This document shows, one piece after another, positions 1 to 12,886 of a stretch of DNA of 64,000 bases. The notes below the pieces were generated by a model. The model saw nothing but the letters and a program-made list of their open reading frames with translations. It searched no databases and was not told the DNA's origin. The position numbers were made by a program, and so were the translations under genes. Numbering within the stretch: the stretch's first letter is position 1; every line of letters starts with the position of its first letter. Source of the stretch: Bacillus sp. A301a_S52 (lineage in GTDB: Bacteria > Bacillota > Bacilli > Bacillales > Salisediminibacteriaceae); assembly GCA_024701455.1 (NCBI GenBank), contig JABXYP010000001.1, forward strand, positions 4,034,001 through 4,098,000, given 5' to 3'.

Positions 1-957
<957 letters not shown>

Positions 958-980
958 TCATTCTTCGTAATACAAACATT

Positions 981-1865
<885 letters not shown>

Positions 1866-1912
1866 TCACCACCTTCATTATGAAACTGGACGACAAAATG
1901 ATTGACACCGTG

Positions 1913-3977
<2,065 letters not shown>

Positions 3978-3981
<4 letters not shown>

Positions 3982-4475
3982 ACGTCTTCGCCCACTTCTT
4001 TAAGCGTATCTTGTATAAGTCTTTCCTGCTCTTTCTCATCAAGTTCTTTCTCAATGACTTTCGTAGCTACGAGGACAGACAAGGTCGAAACTTGCTCACG
4101 AAGTGCGGAGACAGCCTGTTCTTTCTCTGTATGAATTTCAGCAAGAGCAGATTGTTTCATTCGCTCTGCCTCTTTTCTAGCGTTGGCCAGAACTTCTTCT
4201 GCTTGCTGTTCACTCATTTTCTTAGAATTTTCCACAATTTTTTTGGCTTCCTCGCGAGCAGCTTGAATGGCTTCTCGCTGTTCTTCTAGATACTTCTCTG
4301 ACTCTTTACGGTTTTTTTCCGCAGAGGCAATCTCATCAGCCACGTGCTGTTCACGCTTCTCCATCATATCCATGATCGGGCCAAACGCGAATTTTTTTAG
4401 AAGCATTAAGAGAACGAGAAACGCCAAAATTTGATACAGTGCATTCATCCACTCAATTTCATATATGTCAAACAC
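3978..4475 (-). CDS. atpF: Fo ATP synthase subunit b
   Basis: Peripheral-stalk membrane subunit. One hydrophobic helix (about residues 10-28, ALYQILAFLVLLMLLKKFAF) is followed by a long charged coiled coil rich in E, K, A and Q up to residue 165. The GTG start at 4475 is supported by AAGGAGG 8 bases upstream. It follows atpE after a 97-bp gap holding a strong hairpin (4514-4550), and its stop overlaps atpH. Confidence 0.95.
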
Positions 4476-4513
4476 CGGATTCGCCTCCTTTTGCTCACAT
4501 TTAATATAAAAGG

Positions 4514-4550
4514 AATGGCGAAGATTGTATGATCTACGTTCTTCGCCATT
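4514..4550 (-). promoter_or_regulatory. Intercistronic hairpin between atpE and atpF
   Basis: AATGGCGAAGA (4514-4524) pairs with TCTTCGCCATT (4540-4550): an 11-bp perfect stem with a 15-base loop in the atpE-atpF gap. On the plus strand it is followed by T5, on the mRNA strand by ATTCCTTTTA. Because atpF to atpD must be transcribed through it, I infer an mRNA processing or stability element, or a partial attenuator setting the high c-subunit stoichiometry, rather than a full terminator. Confidence 0.6.
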
Positions 4551-4572
4551 TTTTCATTCAAAACATTCTGTC

Positions 4573-4794
4573 TTAAATGTTACCAAGAAGTAAGAAGGCA
4601 ATAACGATCGCGAAGATAGGTAGGGCCTCAACAAGTGGTACACCAATAAACATAATTGTTTGAAGCGGACCACGAATCTCCGGTTGACGTGTAATTCCTT
4701 GCAACGTACTCTTAACAACGATAGCCACCCCAAATGCTCCAGCGATAGCTGCAAAACTTGCTACAATAGCGACTGCAATAGCGACAGTACCCAT
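4573..4794 (-). CDS. atpE: Fo ATP synthase subunit c, alkaliphile type
   Basis: Proton-carrying ring subunit, 73 residues, two membrane helices joined by the RQPE loop (36-39). Glu56 is the ion-binding carboxylate. Pro53 lies three residues before it and Pro59 three after (PLVEALP), as in alkaliphilic B. pseudofirmus OF4; neutralophiles lack the first proline. Helix 1 reads A18-x-A20-x-G22-x-A24, close to the alkaliphile AxAxAxA motif and unlike the neutralophile GxGxGxG. The start ATG 4794 has AAAGGAGG 8 bases upstream; an in-frame upstream extension lacks coding character. Confidence 0.96.
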   Translation of the reverse strand: MGTVAIAVAIVASFAAIAGAFGVAIVVKSTLQGITRQPEIRGPLQTIMFIGVPLVEALPIFAIVIAFLLLGNI

Positions 4795-4947
4795 AATAAA
4801 ATCCTCCTTTGAATATTTGAAAATGATAGTTTTTTTATGAAATAAAGGACTCTTTAAATAATGTAAAGAGTTCTTATTCACTAAAGTCATAACACTTGTA
4901 AAAATAATTTGAATTTTACTTTAACACCATTATGAAGACGACGTGTA

Positions 4948-5670
4948 TTAGTGATCTTCACTTACTTTATGCGACATGTACACCATCGTCAGCATACAGA
5001 AGATAAACGCTTGTAATGACCCAATAAAGACACTGAATGCTTGGAAGACAATGAGCGGTACAAATGCACCAAAGGCCCAAAAAGCGCTTGATACGCCTAG
5101 ACCTACGAGCATGACCATTATCATTTCTTTAGCATATATATTGGCGTAAAGACGCATTCCTAATGTCAGTGTGTTCGAGAAGTCCTCAATCACTTTAAAA
5201 GGTGCCATAAATGGTGCTGGTCTAAAATAGTCTTTCCCATATTCTTTTGGTCCTTTAAGTTTCAACCCATAAATATGTGTTAATACAATAACAAATGCTG
5301 CTAAAGAGATGGTAAGCACAGGGTTCGATGTCGGTGAGCTCCACCACACATCGTGATCAGCAGTAGCAAGCTCAAACGGTACTCCGAGCATATTCGCCAC
5401 AAACACGTAAAGAATGATCGTGATACCCAACATAACGAAATTCTTCCCTTGCTTCCAATCCATCGTGCTGTTAATAATATTTTTAATAAATTGAACGAGA
5501 TACTCCAATGCATTTTGGGCGCCTTTAGGATACATTTGGATTTTTCTCGACATAAAAAAGCAGACGAAGAAAACGATTACCATCGCTACAGTGGTCATGA
5601 TCATATTTGGAATGTTTAAAGTCATCCATGGAACACCAAATAGATCCACTTTCAAGTAGTGACTATCCAA
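4948..5670 (-). CDS. atpB: Fo ATP synthase subunit a, alkaliphile type
   Basis: Stator channel subunit carrying protons to the c ring, with five to six hydrophobic segments. The conserved MRLYANIYAKE segment holds the essential Arg (residue 173). Lys181, eight residues later, corresponds to Lys180 of alkaliphilic Bacillus enzymes, where neutralophiles have Gly. It ends MVYMSHKVSEDH as in Bacillus. I prefer TTG 5670 as start because AGAGGTGA lies just upstream; an ATG at 5691 without a good ribosome site would add 7 residues. It follows atpI by 65 bp. Confidence 0.94.
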   Translation of the reverse strand: MDSHYLKVDLFGVPWMTLNIPNMIMTTVAMVIVFFVCFFMSRKIQMYPKGAQNALEYLVQFIKNIINSTMDWKQGKNFVMLGITIILYVFVANMLGVPFELATADHDVWWSSPTSNPVLTISLAAFVIVLTHIYGLKLKGPKEYGKDYFRPAPFMAPFKVIEDFSNTLTLGMRLYANIYAKEMIMVMLVGLGVSSAFWAFGAFVPLIVFQAFSVFIGSLQAFIFCMLTMVYMSHKVSEDH

Positions 5671-5735
5671 TCTTTTCACCTCTTTTCTCATATGCGAAGA
5701 GTACTCTGAAGCAACAATTAGTGAGTGACTCTTTC

Positions 5736-6113
5736 TTAGCCTGTGGATCTCGTTCTAAAATAGAAAATAGGATCGATTAACAAAATAAAATATTTGAAAG
5801 CCAGTCCTATAATCACTCCGGTAAGGTCGAGGTACTGGGGATATTCTTCTGCAATGAGCAGTGCTAAAAGAACAACAATAATTCTCCCTATCGTCCCGAA
5901 CGAAAACCTTACCTTGCTATCCATTACTGATGAGGTCAAACGTTTCACCTGGAAATATGTACTATACAAATTCAACAGGCTGAATATAGCTCCTACAGCC
6001 ATACCAGCAAGAAACGTTGCGTCTGAAATGAATAAAGTCGCTAAAAATAAGCTTCCGATTATCACAACCGAGTAGATTGTATAGCGCTTTAAAAGGCTTT
6101 CCAGTTCATTCAT
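5736..6113 (-). CDS. atpI: ATP synthase protein I
   Basis: Small hydrophobic membrane protein of 125 residues with four predicted transmembrane segments (MNELESLLKRYTIYSV start). AtpI family proteins assist c-ring assembly, and in alkaliphilic Bacillus AtpI with AtpZ has been implicated in Mg2+ uptake. The start ATG at 6113 overlaps the atpZ stop by 4 bp (ATGA), which fixes it. A much longer in-frame extension upstream is only an antisense-free shadow of atpZ in another frame and is rejected. Confidence 0.9.
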   Translation of the reverse strand: MNELESLLKRYTIYSVVIIGSLFLATLFISDATFLAGMAVGAIFSLLNLYSTYFQVKRLTSSVMDSKVRFSFGTIGRIIVVLLALLIAEEYPQYLDLTGVIIGLAFKYFILLIDPIFYFRTRSTG

Positions 6114-6343
6114 GACGAATCGTCTCCCATAAATTGCTGAACAGTTTTCACTATTCCATATGCCGCTGTAATAAAACCGGCAAGAAGGCTCATTACGAGG
6201 TACAGTCCGCCTCCATCGAAACGCTGGTCCAACCATCTCCCACCAAACACACTCAACAAAACCGCACCAACAATGTATGATGTCAATGTGGACATTAGTG
6301 CAAAAGCCCTGATAAATTGGCGTTGTTTGGAAGGTCGCGTCAT
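6110..6343 (-). CDS. atpZ: AtpZ, small two-helix Fo-associated protein
   Basis: 77-residue protein with two hydrophobic helices (about 15-35 and 47-66). It belongs to the AtpZ/AtpI family, the 'tenth' gene of alkaliphile atp operons, associated in B. pseudofirmus with divalent-cation uptake that serves the ATP synthase. It is the first gene of the operon, about 60 bases after the predicted transcription start, with GGTGGGGG before its ATG. It overlaps atpI by 4 bp. Confidence 0.87.
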   Translation of the reverse strand: MTRPSKQRQFIRAFALMSTLTSYIVGAVLLSVFGGRWLDQRFDGGGLYLVMSLLAGFITAAYGIVKTVQQFMGDDSS

Positions 6344-6412
6344 TGTCCCCCACCTTTTTTCTCATTTTTTCATTGGTATAACTGATTATTTAGGCGCCTA
6401 ATATCCTTAGTC

Positions 6413-6441
6413 ATCGTACAACAGGCAAAGGATCGTGTCAA
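6413..6441 (-). promoter_or_regulatory. Sigma-A promoter of the atp operon
   Basis: On the minus strand, TTGACA (6441-6436), a 17-bp spacer and TACGAT (6418-6413). The predicted start is near 6406. The 12-bp perfect palindrome TTAGGCGCCTAA (6390-6401) lies immediately after it and could be an operator or early leader hairpin. The remaining ~200 bp up to the protease stop hold no gene I can recognise. Confidence 0.75.
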
Positions 6442-6610
6442 TATGATAGGGTTCTAACAACACTTTGGAAACGATTGAATAAAACGCTTTCAGATCAATT
6501 CACAAAAACTACAAACTGTGACATCACGCACGTTATTTATTATACATAAATCTGGTTGCTCTGTCTTTCTAAATTTAAAGAATTCTCTAAGATATTTTAC
6601 ACAAGGGCAA

Positions 6611-6638
6611 GAAGCAGCCCCTCTTTAGAAACTGCTTC
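6611..6638 (-). terminator. Possible terminator hairpin of the protease gene
   Basis: GAAGCAG (6611-6617) pairs with CTGCTTC (6632-6638), overlapping the protease stop codon. The tail (TTGCCCTTG on the mRNA strand) is poor in U, so termination strength is doubtful. Confidence 0.4.
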
Positions 6639-8940
6639 AATCTCCTAAATAAATCATCTGCTCTATCGTATCTTCTCTATTGCCTTTACTAGCAAAAATT
6701 AAGGCCTTATAAATACCGCCAGGCACACCTTCTACTTCAATATTTTTCTCAAACATTCCCCTGTGCAAGTCATTTTCCATATCTAAATAGCTGATAAATC
6801 GAAAGGTGTCGGGATCATATAAGGCAATACCCATTTCATCAGCTCCACCTGGCAAGTATACTTCATAATGGTACATATCTGGTGATGTAATACGCTCAAA
6901 CATAAAAGACATAAGCCGTGGGTATTCTGGCTCTTCCACGAAAAAGATATAAGGAACACGTATCTCTTCCGCCCCTTCTTTTACTATAATCTCACCATTG
7001 TAAACGCCTTCTTCAAAAACAGCAGGGAAAACATCTATTGACACAGTCACATCTTTTTTTTCACCTGGTTCTACATAAGTTGAAAATGGGACTTTCCACT
7101 GAATTCCGTCAGGTGCTTCAAAAGGGGGTTCCACAGAGTATTTTTTTCGTTTATCTGATAGATTTTCTATTGTTAATGTCACCTGTTTTTCTAAACGGCT
7201 ATCCGTTCTCAGCCATTGCCCAAAGCTCACTTGACCAGGATACACAAGTGTGTCTGTAGAAAGAGCCTCATCTATTTGAACTCTCCCTGTTCCTTGAACA
7301 TGTGGTGGGTGTATTTTTCCCTTTTTATTTTTCAAAGGCTTTGCCGTATTCATTAATGCTGCTTTCACTTGATCTGGCGTCCAATCGGGATATTTTTGTT
7401 TAATCAAAGCCACAGCCCCTGCCACATGCGGAGCAGCCATACTCGTCCCGTTTAAATCTAAATAGCCACTTGGAACAGTACTGTCTATATGGACACCTGG
7501 GGCGACTATATCCGGTTTCACATCCCATGTATGCGTCACGGGACCGCGTGAACTGAATGGGGCAATTTGATCTTCTTCTTTGCGATAAATCGTTCTTATA
7601 TATTCGTCATCATTCGTCTCTAATTGTTTGGCTAATCGTTCTCCTTCTTCTTTCTCAATACTGACGACTGGTAAGTCTACAGGTTCTTCAAGCCTGCCAG
7701 CAAATTCACCTGGTAGATGATTATAAACGATAAGCCCCTTCGCCCCTTTTTCTTTAGCAATTTTAGCCTTCATCGTAAAGCTAATGAGCCCTCGTTTAGC
7801 AAGGACGATATGATTGTTCACATCCCGTCCCTCGTAGTCCTCCTCTCTACCAAGCCCCACATCTACAACTGGGTGTGCTCGTTTCATATCCCACAACGAT
7901 GCTTTTTGCATTTGTTGAACAGGTGTTTCATGAGAACGATTGGAATCAGTAATGAGATATGGTATTGATAGAGGCGGTGTGGAGGCACCAACTGATATTG
8001 CTTTTGCAGATGTTCCTGGTGAGCCTACCGTCCAAAGGCTCGGCCCACTATTACCGTTTGAAGTAACCGCTACAACTCCTTTATCTACCGCTTTATCTAA
8101 TGCTTTACTCGTCGGCCAATCTGGACCGTTAACGGTATTTCCAAGGGAGAGATTAATGACTTCCGCACCATCATCCACAGCCTTTTCAATCGCCTCAATT
8201 ACTTGCTCAGTAGTCCCCATTCCTGATGGACCTAATGCCCGGTAGGCAAAAATGTCTGCTTCAGGAGCCACTCCTTTTAATTTCCCGTTCGCTGAAATGA
8301 TTCCTGCTACGTGGGTACCATGTAGTGTTGGCATACCTTGTGTTTTTACAGTTTCCATTGGATCATCATCTTGGTCCACAATATCAAAGCCACCTTGAAA
8401 GCTATGTTTTAAATCAGGATGATTATAATCTACTCCTGTATCAATAACAGCAACTTGAACTCCTTTTCCAGTTAAAGTGTCATTCTCACGAGTAAATAGA
8501 CTGTTTGTCTCACCTGATGTACCTCCTATAAAAGGGATACTCTCATCTACATAAGGTTCATAGAAAGCTAGTTCATCAACACTTACTACCCCAGGCATAT
8601 CACGAATCTCATCCACCTTATTTTTAGGTACTTCTATTGAAAAGCCATTGTACAGTGTTGGGAATATTTTCCTCAATGTTACACCCTCCACATGATTTTC
8701 CAGCTTTTTTGCTAGAAGCTCTGCATCAGTTTCAGCTTCAACGATATAGATAGATGGCTGTTCACTCGGTTTAGTGCTCAAAGTTTCCGGCCTTTCTGGG
8801 AACACAGGTATTGAATCATCTTCTGCTTGCACTTCCCCCCCTAGGCAACAAAGGACAATGATACAGAATAAGACGTATCCAAATACTCGATATGATCGTG
8901 TATGTTTACTGTAGAAGACATTAGAGACTAAAGAATTCAA
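6637..8940 (-). CDS. Vpr-like secreted subtilisin-family serine protease
   Basis: 767-residue extracellular S8 peptidase. A signal peptide of about 39 residues ends VQA, followed by an inhibitor-I9-like propeptide (about 63-130). The catalytic triad is Asp167 (VIDTGVDYNHPDL), His207 (HGTHVAGI) and Ser500 (GTSMAAPHVAG). A protease-associated (PA) domain is inserted between His and Ser (about 340-455), as in Vpr and lactocepin-type enzymes. The C-terminal ~190 residues are beta-rich, without an anchor motif. TTG 8940 is supported by AAAGGAG 7 bases upstream. It stands alone between upp and the atp operon, which are adjacent in B. subtilis. Confidence 0.92.
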   Translation of the reverse strand: MNSLVSNVFYSKHTRSYRVFGYVLFCIIVLCCLGGEVQAEDDSIPVFPERPETLSTKPSEQPSIYIVEAETDAELLAKKLENHVEGVTLRKIFPTLYNGFSIEVPKNKVDEIRDMPGVVSVDELAFYEPYVDESIPFIGGTSGETNSLFTRENDTLTGKGVQVAVIDTGVDYNHPDLKHSFQGGFDIVDQDDDPMETVKTQGMPTLHGTHVAGIISANGKLKGVAPEADIFAYRALGPSGMGTTEQVIEAIEKAVDDGAEVINLSLGNTVNGPDWPTSKALDKAVDKGVVAVTSNGNSGPSLWTVGSPGTSAKAISVGASTPPLSIPYLITDSNRSHETPVQQMQKASLWDMKRAHPVVDVGLGREEDYEGRDVNNHIVLAKRGLISFTMKAKIAKEKGAKGLIVYNHLPGEFAGRLEEPVDLPVVSIEKEEGERLAKQLETNDDEYIRTIYRKEEDQIAPFSSRGPVTHTWDVKPDIVAPGVHIDSTVPSGYLDLNGTSMAAPHVAGAVALIKQKYPDWTPDQVKAALMNTAKPLKNKKGKIHPPHVQGTGRVQIDEALSTDTLVYPGQVSFGQWLRTDSRLEKQVTLTIENLSDKRKKYSVEPPFEAPDGIQWKVPFSTYVEPGEKKDVTVSIDVFPAVFEEGVYNGEIIVKEGAEEIRVPYIFFVEEPEYPRLMSFMFERITSPDMYHYEVYLPGGADEMGIALYDPDTFRFISYLDMENDLHRGMFEKNIEVEGVPGGIYKALIFASKGNREDTIEQMIYLGD

Positions 8941-9204
8941 TGGATAACTCCTTTCTGTATTTAGTTTCCTGTCTATTATGATTTACACTTGGGTATTTTT
9001 TATTCTTGCTTGGCTTTCTTTTGCATGTCTTTAATTGTCCCCTTACTTATTCCCTTTAGTTAGAAAAATGAATTAATTGCGGTATATTTCACCCTCTTCC
9101 CTTCTATACAATCAAATATTTAGGTCTCCCACTTTTCAACAGTGGCTAAATTAGCTTAACTCTATAAAAAATTGTCACTCCTATATATCAATTATTACCA
9201 ACAG
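8941..9204. other. Intergenic region, protease promoter side
   Basis: AT-rich sequence between the protease start and the upp terminator. It should carry the protease promoter, but I see no convincing -35/-10 pair and no small gene. Confidence 0.5.
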
Positions 9205-9243
9205 AAAAAAGAGCTAGGTGGCTTAACCAGCGCACCTAGCTCT
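9205..9243 (-). terminator. Rho-independent terminator of upp
   Basis: A ~10-bp stem GAGCTAGGTG / CACCTAGCTC (9211-9242) with a 12-base loop, followed on the minus strand by T6. It lies about 50 bases after the upp stop. Confidence 0.9.
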
Positions 9244-9295
9244 CTAAATAAAACATCTTTCCAGTCTTAAATGATGTCCTTTTCTTCTTTAATTT

Positions 9296-9925
9296 TTACT
9301 TCGTTCCAAACAGGCGGTCTCCAGCATCACCAAGCCCTGGAACAATATATCCTTTTTCATTAAGCTTTTCATCCAAAGCTGCTAAATAAATATCAACCTC
9401 AGGATGTTCTTTTTTCATTTCCTCGACACCTTCTGGAGCCGCCACTAAGCACATGAGTTTAATGTTTTTTGCTCCTCTTGCTTTCATTACATTAATAGCT
9501 TCAATAGCAGAGCCACCTGTTGCCAACATCGGATCCACAACAATTAACTCCCGCTCCTCAATATCCTTAGGGAGCTTCACGTAGTATTCCACAGGTTTTA
9601 ACGTTTCCGGATCGCGATAAAGTCCCACGTGGCCGACCTTTGCTGCTGGAATTAGTTCCAGAATACCATCTACCATCCCAAGTCCTGCCCGGAGAATCGG
9701 AATAATACCTAATTTTTTACCGGAGATCATTTTGCATTTTGCCGGACCTACTGGTGTTTCCACATCAACTTCTCTTAATGGCAACTCTCGTGTTATTTCA
9801 AAAGCCATAAGACCAGCAATCTCGTTAGTCAGTTCTCTAAATTCTTTAGTACCCGTATTTTTATTACGAATATACGTTAATTTGTGCTGAATCAGTGGAT
9901 GATCAAAGACATATACTTTCCCCAT
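9296..9925 (-). CDS. upp: Uracil phosphoribosyltransferase
   Basis: Cytosolic pyrimidine salvage enzyme: uracil + PRPP to UMP + pyrophosphate. The 209 residues are the family length. The PRPP-binding segment [11 protein letters not shown] and the C-terminal uracil-binding [18 protein letters not shown] are intact. It is followed by its own terminator (9205-9243) and preceded by glyA, the B. subtilis order. The start ATG is followed by [19 protein letters not shown], the conserved N-terminus. Confidence 0.97.
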   Translation of the reverse strand: MGKVYVFDHPLIQHKLTYIRNKNTGTKEFRELTNEIAGLMAFEITRELPLREVDVETPVGPAKCKMISGKKLGIIPILRAGLGMVDGILELIPAAKVGHVGLYRDPETLKPVEYYVKLPKDIEERELIVVDPMLATGGSAIEAINVMKARGAKNIKLMCLVAAPEGVEEMKKEHPEVDIYLAALDEKLNEKGYIVPGLGDAGDRLFGTK

Positions 9926-10131
9926 GTTAACCCCGCTCCTTCATTAGTTAAGAAAACAATAATTCTTTCCTAAAACAAAAAAATGTTTTCTTAAATTTAG
10001 TCCATTAGCTTTTAATTAGCCTTACACTATTAAAAAAGATTATCCAGCTTATAAAAGCTTCGTTGACATACTCCTATGAAATTCTACATAATCTACAGGT
10101 CAGATTCAAGCTCTATTTTAAAAAGGGACAT

Positions 10132-10166
10132 AAAAAGGAGCGCTCCGTGTAGCAAGTAGCGCCCCC
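10132..10166 (-). terminator. Terminator of glyA
   Basis: Stem GGAGCGCT (10137-10144) / AGCGCCCC (10158-10165) with one G-U pair, then T5 on the minus strand, 13 bases after the glyA stop. Confidence 0.8.
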
Positions 10167-10178
10167 ATCTAAAACTAT

Positions 10179-11444
10179 TTAGCTATTTTCGTACAATGGA
10201 TAACGGTCTGTTAACTTTTTCACCGCTTCTTTTGCCTCGTTAAGAACTGACTCATCCTTGACATTTTTTAATACGCGGGCGATGATACTCCCTACTTCTG
10301 CTAAATCTTCTTCTTTAAACCCTCGAGATGTGACAGCTGCTGTTCCGATTCGGATACCACTCGTAATAAAAGGACTTTCAGGATCAAATGGAATCGTATT
10401 TTTGTTTGTGGTCACACCCACTTTATCAAGTGCTTCCTCCGCCACTTTTCCAGTAATGGATAAATTCCTTAAATCTAAGAGGACGAGGTGATTATCTGTA
10501 CCGCCTGAGACCAAATTAATTCCTTCTTTAGTTAACGATTCCGCCAAAGAAGAAGCATTTAGTCTAATCTGCCTTGTATATGTTTTAAAGTCATCCGTTA
10601 AAACTTCTCCTAGTGCAACAGCTTTTGAGGCAATAACATGCATAAGCGGGCCACCTTGCAAACCAGGGAAAATTGCTTTATCAATCTTTTTACCATATTC
10701 TTCTTTGGATAAAATCATACCGCCACGGGGGCCACGTAATGTTTTATGTGTTGTCGTTGTAACAAAGTCTGCATATGGCACAGGGCTTTGGTGCTCCCCT
10801 GTAGCAACTAAACCTGCAATATGCGCCATGTCCACCATAAGATAAGCGCTCACTTCATCCGCAATTTCTTTAAATTTTGCAAAATCTATTGCCCGAGGAT
10901 AAGCACTGGCACCGGCTACAATCATTTTCGGCTTATGCTCAAGTGCTTTTTCTCTCACGTCATCATAGTTGATTAAACCAGTCTCTTGCTCAACACCATA
11001 ATCAACAAATTGATAATCCTTACCACTAAAATTAACTGGACTTCCGTGTGTTAAATGTCCACCATGTGATAAATTCATACCTAGAACCGTATCACCATGC
11101 TCTAGAAATGCGAAATATACAGCCATGTTTGCTTGGGCTCCTGAATGTGGCTGAACATTAACATGCTCTGCACCAAAAATTTGCTTTGCCCGCTCTCTCG
11201 CGATATCTTCTACGACATCGACATGCTCGCAACCACCATAATATCGTTTACTTGGATAGCCTTCAGCATATTTATTCGTTAAAACAGAGCCTTGAGCCTC
11301 CATAACTGCTTTTGAAACAAAGTTTTCTGATGCGATTAGTTCAATGTTTTCTTGCTGTCGCTTCAACTCTGCTGTCATTGCATTATACACGTCACTATCT
11401 TGATTGCTGACGTGTGCTAATTCTCGTTGATTGTTTGATGCCAT
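10179..11444 (-). CDS. glyA: Serine hydroxymethyltransferase
   Basis: PLP enzyme converting serine + tetrahydrofolate to glycine + methylene-THF, the main one-carbon source. The 421-residue protein carries the PLP-lysine motif [14 protein letters not shown]. In-frame codons exist up to 11474, but ATG 11444 has GGGAGGG 8 bases upstream and gives a conserved N-terminus. A CCACGCG/CGCGTGG hairpin lies just upstream. It sits between upp and ywlG as in B. subtilis and ends at its own terminator. Confidence 0.97.
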   Translation of the reverse strand: MASNNQRELAHVSNQDSDVYNAMTAELKRQQENIELIASENFVSKAVMEAQGSVLTNKYAEGYPSKRYYGGCEHVDVVEDIARERAKQIFGAEHVNVQPHSGAQANMAVYFAFLEHGDTVLGMNLSHGGHLTHGSPVNFSGKDYQFVDYGVEQETGLINYDDVREKALEHKPKMIVAGASAYPRAIDFAKFKEIADEVSAYLMVDMAHIAGLVATGEHQSPVPYADFVTTTTHKTLRGPRGGMILSKEEYGKKIDKAIFPGLQGGPLMHVIASKAVALGEVLTDDFKTYTRQIRLNASSLAESLTKEGINLVSGGTDNHLVLLDLRNLSITGKVAEEALDKVGVTTNKNTIPFDPESPFITSGIRIGTAAVTSRGFKEEDLAEVGSIIARVLKNVKDESVLNEAKEAVKKLTDRYPLYENS

Positions 11445-11470
11445 TTGTCGAACCCTCCCTAAGCGATGTT

Positions 11471-11497
11471 CCACGCGACTAGATTAAGTACGCGTGG
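11471..11497 (-). promoter_or_regulatory. Hairpin in the glyA leader
   Basis: CCACGCG (11471-11477) and CGCGTGG (11491-11497) form a 7-bp GC-rich stem with a 13-base loop about 25 bases before the glyA start. It could affect glyA translation or mRNA stability. I do not recognise a riboswitch class. The sequence from 11498 to 11758 is AT-rich with no gene seen. Confidence 0.45.
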
Positions 11498-11758
11498 GTG
11501 GATTTTAATCTGCTATCTATTCTAAACGTTTATGTTTCATATGTAAAAGGTATCTGCACTTGTCAGACGTTTGTACGCGCTTTCAAAAAACTTGTCTATT
11601 TTAATAAAAAATTTCTTTGCATGTATTGTCGAAAAATTGACTGTTCTCGTTGGATGTAAAGTAAAACCTTAACCTAAGACATTCTAGGACCTAGGAAGCA
11701 ACTTAACTAAACATAGCTAATCCAATGTGAAATCGTGAACAAATTGACTGTACCGCAA

Positions 11759-11864
11759 ATAAAACGAACCTTCAATCAGGACATTAGCGTCCGTTATAGA
11801 GTTACTTCTTCCTCTCTATTGTGAGGCGGGAGTGAGAGTTTTACGGACGCTTATCTGTGATAAA
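11759..11864 (+). repeat. Palindromic intergenic repeat, copy A (short form)
   Basis: Starts ATAAAACGAACCTTCAATCA and goes directly into GGACATTAGCGTCCGT, without the first hairpin. It ends AGGCGGGAG...ACGGACGC-TTATCTGTGATAAA. Part of the left CTCCCGCC arm is missing, so its central stem is damaged. It lies in the 730-bp gap between ywlG and glyA. From 11865 to 12176 I see only a 41-codon ORF of doubtful status (11917-12042). Confidence 0.85.
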
Positions 11865-12176
11865 TGGTCGCAATGAGAAATCAAATACTAAATAAAGCTA
11901 TTAAAGGCTCATTTTAATGAAGCACTTTAGTAAAAGCCGACAACTTCCAGAGGATCTACCACATCCGATGCCCCAATGGTACCAAAGGGTTATTGCATCA
12001 CTTTTAGCCGAAGTCAGGCCTCGGGTAAGCAGCCGTTTTTAACGAAAGGTGAAGGCTTCATTTTTACAGTGTACAGTGCCATTTTCTTCGATGAAATGAG
12101 GTCAAACTCAGATCACGCGTTAACTTAATACTAAATCCGTTACTGACACTATTAAAGCGTGCAGATGAAGGAGCTA

Positions 12177-12749
12177 TCAACAATTAGACCAATCTCGTGT
12201 GTATACGGCTCTTTCTCCTCCGATTAGCTTCGGCCTTGTTCGTGCCAATGTCAAATGGGCATTGCCAATTTCCTTAATACTTGTTCGAACCGGTACCGCC
12301 ACTTTTCTCAAATGCATCCCTATAAACGTATCGCCAATATCAATACCAGCATGTGCCTTCAATTCTTCAACTACAACGGCATCATCCATCTGATTAAATG
12401 CGTAAGCTGCCATTGAGCCCCCTGCTTTCGCGTGAGGAATGACACTAACAGGCTCTAAATTAAACCTGTCCGCTGTTTCTCTCTCTATCACGAGCGCTCT
12501 ATTAATATGTTCACAACCTTGATAAGCGCATACAATGCCAGTCTTTTTTTGAAAGTGACTAATCACTTCCCACAATGCTCTTGCTACTTCTATTGTTCCG
12601 GAGCTCCCAATACGCTCCCCTAACACTTCACTTGTACTAGCACCAATTATAAACAGCTGATTTTTTTGTAAATTGGCTTCGTTTTGAAATTCTTCAAGCG
12701 CCTGAGTAAGAGCTCTGGATATTTGGTTAGTGTCTAACTCACTCAACAT
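12177..12749 (-). CDS. ywlG: YwlG, TIGR01440 family protein
   Basis: 190-residue cytosolic protein of the conserved YwlG/DUF436 family, whose biochemical role is not known to me. The core reads [17 protein letters not shown] and later [12 protein letters not shown], ending in [16 protein letters not shown]. The start ATG 12749 has AAGGAGG 5 bases upstream. It follows rpiB by about 120 bp, the same order as in B. subtilis (ywlE-rpiB-ywlG-glyA). Downstream there is no ordinary terminator before repeat copy A. Confidence 0.88.
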   Translation of the reverse strand: MLSELDTNQISRALTQALEEFQNEANLQKNQLFIIGASTSEVLGERIGSSGTIEVARALWEVISHFQKKTGIVCAYQGCEHINRALVIERETADRFNLEPVSVIPHAKAGGSMAAYAFNQMDDAVVVEELKAHAGIDIGDTFIGMHLRKVAVPVRTSIKEIGNAHLTLARTRPKLIGGERAVYTRDWSNC

Positions 12750-12851
12750 GTGCACCTCCTTCAAAAATCAATTTTAAGACATTGATAGCACTACGGTATT
12801 TTTCTTTAGAAAAATTGACGTAAGATTTCTACTAGACTGATGAGAAGGTAT

Positions 12852-12886
12852 TAAAAAATGAAGGATACTTACCCTTCATTTTTTTC
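12852..12886. terminator. Bidirectional-looking terminator at the rpiB end
   Basis: AATGAAGG (12857-12864) pairs with CCTTCATT, flanked by A6 on the left and T7 on the right. The rpiB stop codon lies in the stem-loop. On the minus strand it ends in T6. Confidence 0.7.

Noticed and set aside
4554..4754. Long frames overlapping atpE
   Set aside because: Out of frame with atpE, which has the ribosome site and family sequence.
11759..11864. Repeat ends as DnaA boxes
   Set aside because: TTTATCACAGATAA differs from TTATNCACA by a missing base.
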